From Anseranas semipalmata (lineage: Eukaryota > Chordata > Aves > Anseriformes > Anseranatidae), in NCBI GenBank assembly GCA_013399115.1, contig VXAA01000971.1, forward strand, positions 455,559-519,558: a stretch of 64,000 bases of DNA. Direction: 5' to 3'. The notes beneath the pieces are model-generated. The model was not told the DNA's origin. It saw only the letters and a list, made by a program, of their open reading frames with translations, and made no database searches. This document shows, in pieces, positions 57,403 through 64,000 of this stretch; within the stretch, counting starts at the first letter, position 1; every line of letters starts with the position of its first letter. The position numbers and the translations under genes were made by a program.

Positions 57403-60400
57403 CTATAGTTCCTTGTCTTGTAAGTAGAGGCCTTCTTTTCCCAGTGCTGGGACATGTTTTTTTTTTTCAGGGATTGTTTATAACAAATGAATAAAAGTGA
57501 ATTTGATGTCAAATGTAAGTCTTACCCTTCTGGTTTTTCACAGCGTTGCTCATATGCATTACACATCAATTATCTGTACAGACGTAAATGTGCATGACAC
57601 TACCAAGATATTAGGAAATACAGTTTCTGCCCTGTGGGTTGACTGAACATAGGTAATAAGGAGAGAGGGAGAGACACAGAGAGAAAAGCGAAGGACCAGA
57701 GATACATGTAAGACTTATGCTTTTATAAGGTCTCCAGTTCACTTGCTTTCCCAATGTGCAGCTGTTCATTTGTAACCGCATCAACCAACAGGGTCATCTG
57801 ACAAGTCACGACTCAAATTTATTGCAGTGAAGTGAAACTATGCGGGGTTTTTGCTGTTGCGCTAAAAAAAAAATCAGCTGCTTTAATTACCATTTCTTCA
57901 GATTCTTTTCCTATCTTTGTGCTTTTCTTTCAAGATCATGATGCGTGTGAGCTCAGGAGCAAAATTCCTGAGAATGTGTAAGCGATTTTGAAGCTTAAGA
58001 AGCTTTTTGAATTAGTAGCAGTTCCCAGTGTGCAAGTTAGGCTGAAATTAAGATACCATACCCAATTCTAAGAAGTTACCTAAGAAATCCTAAAACATTC
58101 AACAGATAAGGTACCTAAGACAGACATAGGCACATGTATTGTGTCATACATTAAAATGTATTTGAAGTTCTATTTCTGTCCATACCAGAGACACTGACCT
58201 CTAACTGGTGACAGAAATGATCAAGACCATCTTCATTTGGTTTACAAATAAGGAAATGGGAAAAATAGTTTATCTTTAGCAGATGGTGGTAGTAATGAGT
58301 AACTGCTGAAAGCAGTAGAGAATGGGTTTTAAACCAGTCTGAGAAGAAATGTCAAATGCATGTAATTGAAGACAGAAGAAATGGCTGTTATCTTTTTATT
58401 TAAAATAGGTCACATGAACAATCTCCTGCAAGTACCTAATTCTCTTGTCTGACTACAAAGGGGCTGTAGAAGGATGAGCTCAGATTTCTCATTTTTGACC
58501 TCTACAATGGGACAGATCAGTCCAATCCCTAAAGTCAAGCTGAATCTCATGGAGAAGCAAGAACAAGTTTGAAGTTGAGTTGAGGGTAAATCCTGGCAAG
58601 AGCTCCTGTTATACCTGTAGGCAAAATATATGTTCCTTTTCTTGTCTTCTAGCAGTGTGTTGTGTCCTTTTTTCCCAGATTGTGCTGGTCTTTCCTATTT
58701 TCAACGTGAGCTTTCCAGGACAAGGACCACCTCTAATCACACATTTACATAGTCCCTAGTGCAGCGTGTTGCTGGGACTGCTAACTATTCCTGTAATGGA
58801 AATTATAGCATGTCTCAGGAAGAAAGGGCTTCCGTGCATAGGCCATTGAAGCAAAAATGAAAAGTTAGTGCACAAGCAAAGGAGATGGACAGTACAAATG
58901 CTTCTGTGCTGCCAACCCACCATGACGGAAGTCGCCCTCAGCTCCTGCTGCATGAACTGTTCTCTTTTTTCGATGTCGTGTCGGCAGCACTCGTGTCTCG
59001 CAGCAATCAGAGGTTTCTGGAGGATGTGGAACTACTTTGTTCTCTGTCTGTTACGTATGACTATAAAAGTGCATCTCCAAAATGCTGCCAGTTCATTAAA
59101 CTGAAAAGTAGTAATTTCAGATTTTATAATCAATAAGCATTTTCTATACAGCATACATAAAAAGAGCTCACTGCCACAGACTATCACCAAGGCCAAGGCT
59201 GGGAGAAAAAAATAAGACATTTTCAAACACAAAATGCCTAGTTAATGCAGGAAAGAAGAATTTTAGAAGGTGTATAAGTGCTTCTTCAGCTTACACAATC
59301 CACTAATGATGGATGAGATTTTGGGGGGAGTATTTCTTCTGAAGCAGCCAGTCTTGGTCACTGTCAGACAGGAATCTCTAGACCATAAATCTGATCAAAT
59401 ACAGCAACTTCTGCATTACTCACACCTGTGAGAGTCTGCTGACTTCGAGGTGCATGAAGGATTTGGTCTGAAGCACATCATCCATCTTCACTGCAGAAGG
59501 AGTGCATTCATTCTGTGGTGGGGTGAAAAATTGACCAACAGGCAGGCGGTTTGCAGGCCAACAATTTACACATGGGTAACGTGGTGTTAATGTACAAGAC
59601 CCTGCGTTCGTTGCTGTGCTGTCATGTCTAAAAGGGTCCCAGGTTTTAAAATTCACACACCTCTTGCTCTTCTTTGTAATTCTGTGTTCAAAACCCAGTG
59701 CAAACTTCCTCTCCCATCCTGACTATTTATAAGTATACATAGAAACAAATGTTTTGTAAAGATGTGAGAGACATTCTACTTTATTCCCAGGGGCAAATAA
59801 AGCCTTTTATTTTTAGCCTAGTTTCCTAAGGAAATGAGACTGATGCAATCACATTGTCTATTTGTCAGTCTATCAAATCAACCCCCTTCCCACCTTCCCT
59901 TCCCCCATCAGCTTCTGACCGTTAATCTTCTTTCAGCCAGATCTGAGCGAAAGGCAAAATTCTTTCAAAAGTACTAAATGCACCTAAGTTTTATGAAAAT
60001 CAGTGGCTGGGCCAGAGAAGAGACCTTATCCATTCCCTCCCCAAAGAAGTCAGCACTGGCTGAATTCAGCCGATAGGCAGCAACGTGCTGGCAAGTCAAG
60101 TATGCAGCCGCAACGCTGCCATGACGCGTGTTGTCTCCTGGAGGTGGAAGGACGAGAGGGGCTGTAGTGGCAGCTCAGAGGTGTTCCCGCAGGGGCTCTC
60201 CTTGGGTGCTTGGCAGTATTTCAGGGATGGGGAGAGAGAGGCAGCCCAGGGGGAGGGAAGAAGCTGGGGTTGTTGGACATGTGGGAGACAGGGGTCAGGG
60301 AATGCTTGGAGTTTTTATCTCAAAGTCACTGTGTTTTAAGGTGAAGTTCTAGGGAGATTCTCAGTGGTGGCTCAAGGAACAGAATGGAAACAAAATGCAA

Positions 60401-63400
60401 AACCAGTGCTAGAGAAGTGGTCATCACCTTCTTGGCAAGTGTTTCCCAGGTAATTCCTGTTGTGGAGAATAACATGAACTGAAGAAACAGGAATAGATTC
60501 ACACCTAACCAGTCATTTGATAAAACCCGTGCAAGTGCGTGTGTTACCTCAAATGGAGAGTGCAGATCTGCCTGTATATTAAGTTGTGGGCAATCTGAGT
60601 TTTTTCAGTGTCACTGCTGGGAGCCTTTTCCCTGTTGAACACACCAAGTATGTGCAGGTCAAGGCAGAAGCCCAGCCCGTCCCTTTGCTGCCTGACCACC
60701 CATCTGCTCCACTGTAGGTAATGATCCTGAGTGGTGTCTGCATGTTTCTATGTCGGAGGGAAGTATGTAACATGCATGCAGCATAATTATCTATTTACCT
60801 GTGCTTGCAATGATGTCTGGAAAATAGTCTTAAAATGAAGCTATGATTGTAGGCCTAGTGACATAACTTCATATTTCCACTGTGACACAATATGCTCTTA
60901 TATTTGAGTATCACAGCATTGTCCCCGGTGGCTTGTGTCTTAAGTCTCAGTGGCAACAGAAGTGCATAAACACCTTGGAGATATGTAGCATGATGCCCAG
61001 ATTATGGAAGAAAGGCATACAGGAAAAAGGAAAAACAGATTTGTTTTTTAAAAAGCTTCTCCAGCTTAGTTCAGCATCTCTTAATGCCTTCCTAACATCC
61101 TTATTGTGAAGTCTGAGAATTCTTTTTATGGAAAAATTGGTAAGATCATTTAAGAGACTAAGTTTCCTTTAATTCCTCCCTATTCACCAATATGCTGGTC
61201 AGTAGCTAATGTTTAAACGCCTCTTTAGCAAAGAGATAAGTTCTCCTGTCAGAGCTCTGGGAAACAGCTTCTACTCCTGTTAGGGAATTCCAACAAGTCA
61301 GTACCCTAAAAATGCATTTAAATCAGTGTTGGTGACATGCCTTTTCTTCAGTTGACCTACCTTTCCTCATTAAGCCTGAGCTACTTGTTTCCCAAATTAT
61401 TTTCAAGCTTAAATCTTGCAGTGTCTGGAAACTACTGTCTTGACTTGCAGGGGATTCGCAGCAGGCTAATGGGGAGAGATGAGATAAAGAAGTACCACAA
61501 AAGCAGTGACCCTGTTATAAGGAACAATGTAAATAAGAAAATTCTATTTTTTTCCCCAATTAAGAAAAAAAAAAAAAGCTTTTTTACTCAAGGGAGTAGA
61601 ATACCGTTTTCTTCTTAAGTAGGATTACCTGGCAGGAATCTGTTGGGGGAGAATAAAGGTTGCCTGTTCTGCAAATGCTTAGTGATTTTGGACACAGACC
61701 CAATTGTTTTTAAAAATGCAGTTGGCCTCAGAGTGCATGGTAAAGGAAGAAGAGTCAAGAAGTACCACAGCATAAAACTCTTACTCACACACACAAATAG
61801 TGATGCACACAAGTGCGCAAGCATGCCACTTGCAGTACAGATATGGGAGACCATGTGGCATCCCTGATTTCTCTTGCTCTCCTCACTATAAGACTGGTGT
61901 CCTTAACTGACACCCTGGCAGAAGCTGCAAAGGTGCAGAGTGCTGTGTTAACAAAAAAGGCACGGAGCACACTGGCATCCAAACAAATTGGAAGGCTGGG
62001 CCATTTTGCCTTCAGCAGCTGAAACCATTCTGCAAGTATTTCAAATATAATTAAACCTTCTTTTCCCATCAGGTGATCTGACCTCAGCATATAACTTTGC
62101 ATGCTAGGGCAGAAGATGGTAAGGTGGGTCAAATAATGTAATAATGGGCAGAAACCTCCTATTTATAAGTATGATATTGGAATTAAACTGAGTGCCTTGT
62201 CCAAAGGGGGAAACACTAGCTCTTCTCAGGATCCTTGTTTCACGCACTGTGCATCCCATGTTTGTGTCCGTAAATGTTTCCCTGTGATCAGCCACCATCT
62301 GCAGATCTATGCAGCCATGCCCCTGCCTGCCAATCACGCCTGTGTTTCTTGCAGAGATCACACCAAGGACGCACGCACGCAATCAGTATAGTTAGAAAAG
62401 CGCAGTCTCCCTCAGCCAGCTACTATTTCACGGGTGTTAGCTACTGGAGCCTGTGGTTTGGCATCAGCAACCACAGCACAGACATCTTACTATCACAGCA
62501 TTAAAACTTGTCTAATCAACATGAAAATGGTTACCGAGGTCTGGCACAGCCATCTCCAGGCAGAAGCAATGCTCGTTCATGCACTGACCCCCCTCCTTGG
62601 TTTATTACAGCACCTGTGGGTCAGAGCAAGCTCTTCACAGGGCTCCATGAAGGTGGCTCTCCCTGTGCAATAACTCCATAGCTGCTGCTTGTCAGCCCTA
62701 CTCTAGATATTGACGTAATTTCACAACCCTGTGGCACCAGAGACCTCAGCTGGTGAGGGCTGATGCAAACAACAGCTGTCTCCGCTCTGCTATGTCAGCA
62801 TGATTTCTTTGCCAGGAGCTATCACTGTCAAGCAAGGGTTAAAAAAATACACTGCTGAAATGTCCTTCATAGGCAGAGCCTTGTGTGTGCATCCCACCGA
62901 GATAACATCACAGTCCAAAACAGGAACAGTGCATTCATTGGTGCAGGATCTACGCCTGGGCAGCAGCTAGAGCGGACACCCGGGAGAAAATGCTGAACCA
63001 GAAGCATTTTATTTTTGGTAATTTAATAATGGACTAGGAACGTTTGTGAACAGCAGTTGAGGAAAGACAAACACGTCTTTCCGCAACGGACAATGAGACA
63101 GTTCCCTCGGCAGTTCATGCTGGTGAGGCTTTGAAGTCCTCGCCACCCTCCCAAAACTTCTCGTGTGGACTTGCACATACAACTGTGAACCAAATGTGTG
63201 CTTTCAGGCAAGCTAGGTTTGCCTTGGTATCCACACCCACCATAGGTAAGCCAAGGTAAGTCCTACACAAGAAGCAGGCAGGGGTGTAACGTGCTAGAGC
63301 TGTAGGCACGTGGCAGAGCTGAGGGCACCAGGTCTCCCGAATCCTGGGGCTGCTCCTCGGTCAAAAACGGGCACAGCATGAACACAGCCAGCTTCACTGC

Positions 63401-64000
63401 ACTTCCCCAGTTGGCTCACTGCTTTGTCCATGCGGGTATACAAAATACCTGTGCAGATGTACGTGTACCTGCATTTTTGTAGGTATGTTCTCTGTCCGTA
63501 GAAGATGACATGCCCCAGCAGCTCCTCACTTTACAACATCCTTCCCCCTGTGCAAATGCGACATGAAGTTTACCCTGTCTCAGCTTCCACGGGCCATTCC
63601 TGCCAGAGTAAACTTCATGCCCCCCTCACACAAGGTAGATGAGCTGAAATTTACTACAGAACAGTCTGATGGCGTGAAGATGCTTTTGAAAATGTCTGAG
63701 ATCTGCATATTGTTCTTTTGTTCATGTCACAACTCTTGTTGCTGGAGAATACAGACACTTCTGCGACGAGCTACTGTGTCATTTGTAAGGCTAAGTCTGC
63801 ACCACGGGTGTAACAACTCACATACATGCCTGTATCGCTGTCACTACTGCCTTGCAAAAAGGAGCACGTGGAACTGCCAATCCTGTATTAAGACAAACAG
63901 TTTCAACAGAAAAAAAGTGAGCTTGCTCAGTGCAGTTCATTTCTGATCTGAAAACTCAGAGTATTTCAAATGTCTACTGACAAAGGAAGAAATCAGCTCT
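57403..64000. other. Intergenic to window end, no gene recognised
   Basis: Mixed AT-rich and moderately GC-rich DNA (GC-rich about 60060-60320). It has short purine-rich GAGA stretches (about 57660-57690) and a short CA run at about 61785-61797. Open frames of up to 127 codons (63563-63946) show no domain or conserved motif. If synteny holds, TBC1D8 should begin beyond this window or in exons not recognised here. Confidence 0.5.

Noticed and set aside
57203..57494. Two Tyr/Ile/Leu-repeat frames
   Set aside because: Simple translations of the octamer tandem repeat.
60085..60339. 84-codon frame in a GC-richer patch
   Set aside because: No recognisable domain; Gly/Arg/Trp-rich composition reflects local base content.
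49460..64000. Exons of TBC1D8, expected from human synteny
   Set aside because: No segment encoding its N-terminal or TBC-domain motifs was recognised on either strand; it may start beyond the window.

Overview
The window is vertebrate nuclear DNA, almost certainly from a bird. The genes are split into exons with consensus GT/AG junctions, first exons are GC-rich and partly lost in N gaps, and there are several CR1 LINE 3' ends of the avian type. Three protein-coding genes are supported by exon-level reading: the 3' end of CREG2 (+ strand), RNF149 (+ strand) and CNOT11 (- strand). From memory of the human locus, these genes are neighbours in the same relative order and orientation on 2q11, so this is conserved synteny. 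The exact bird species cannot be told from the sequence.

Layout. 1-5015: the last two coding exons of CREG2, separated by a 3.8 kb intron. About three quarters of that intron is a degenerate Ty3/Gypsy (chromovirus-type) LTR retroelement on the - strand (about 1621-4558). It has two diverged LTRs and recognisable remnants of gag, protease, reverse transcriptase, integrase and a chromodomain. 5016-10500: CREG2 3' UTR and intergenic DNA, including a pyrimidine-rich stretch. 10500-28502: RNF149, seven coding exons; the start of exon 1 is lost in a 569-base gap. 28503-34024: RNF149 3' UTR and flank with several candidate poly(A) signals. 34025-36294: spacer between two convergent genes. 36295-49130: CNOT11, seven coding exons on the - strand, its extreme N-terminus lost in a 254-base gap in a CpG-rich promoter. 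49131-64000: no recognised gene; CR1 copies of different ages, a 14-unit octamer tandem repeat and unique-looking DNA. The next gene expected from human synteny (TBC1D8) was not recognised.

The three proteins act in separate processes: a secreted glycoprotein (CREG2), a membrane RING-H2 ubiquitin ligase (RNF149) and a CCR4-NOT deadenylase subunit (CNOT11). They do not form a functional unit. The most unusual content is the chromovirus-type Gypsy relic, because bird LTR elements are mostly retrovirus-like.
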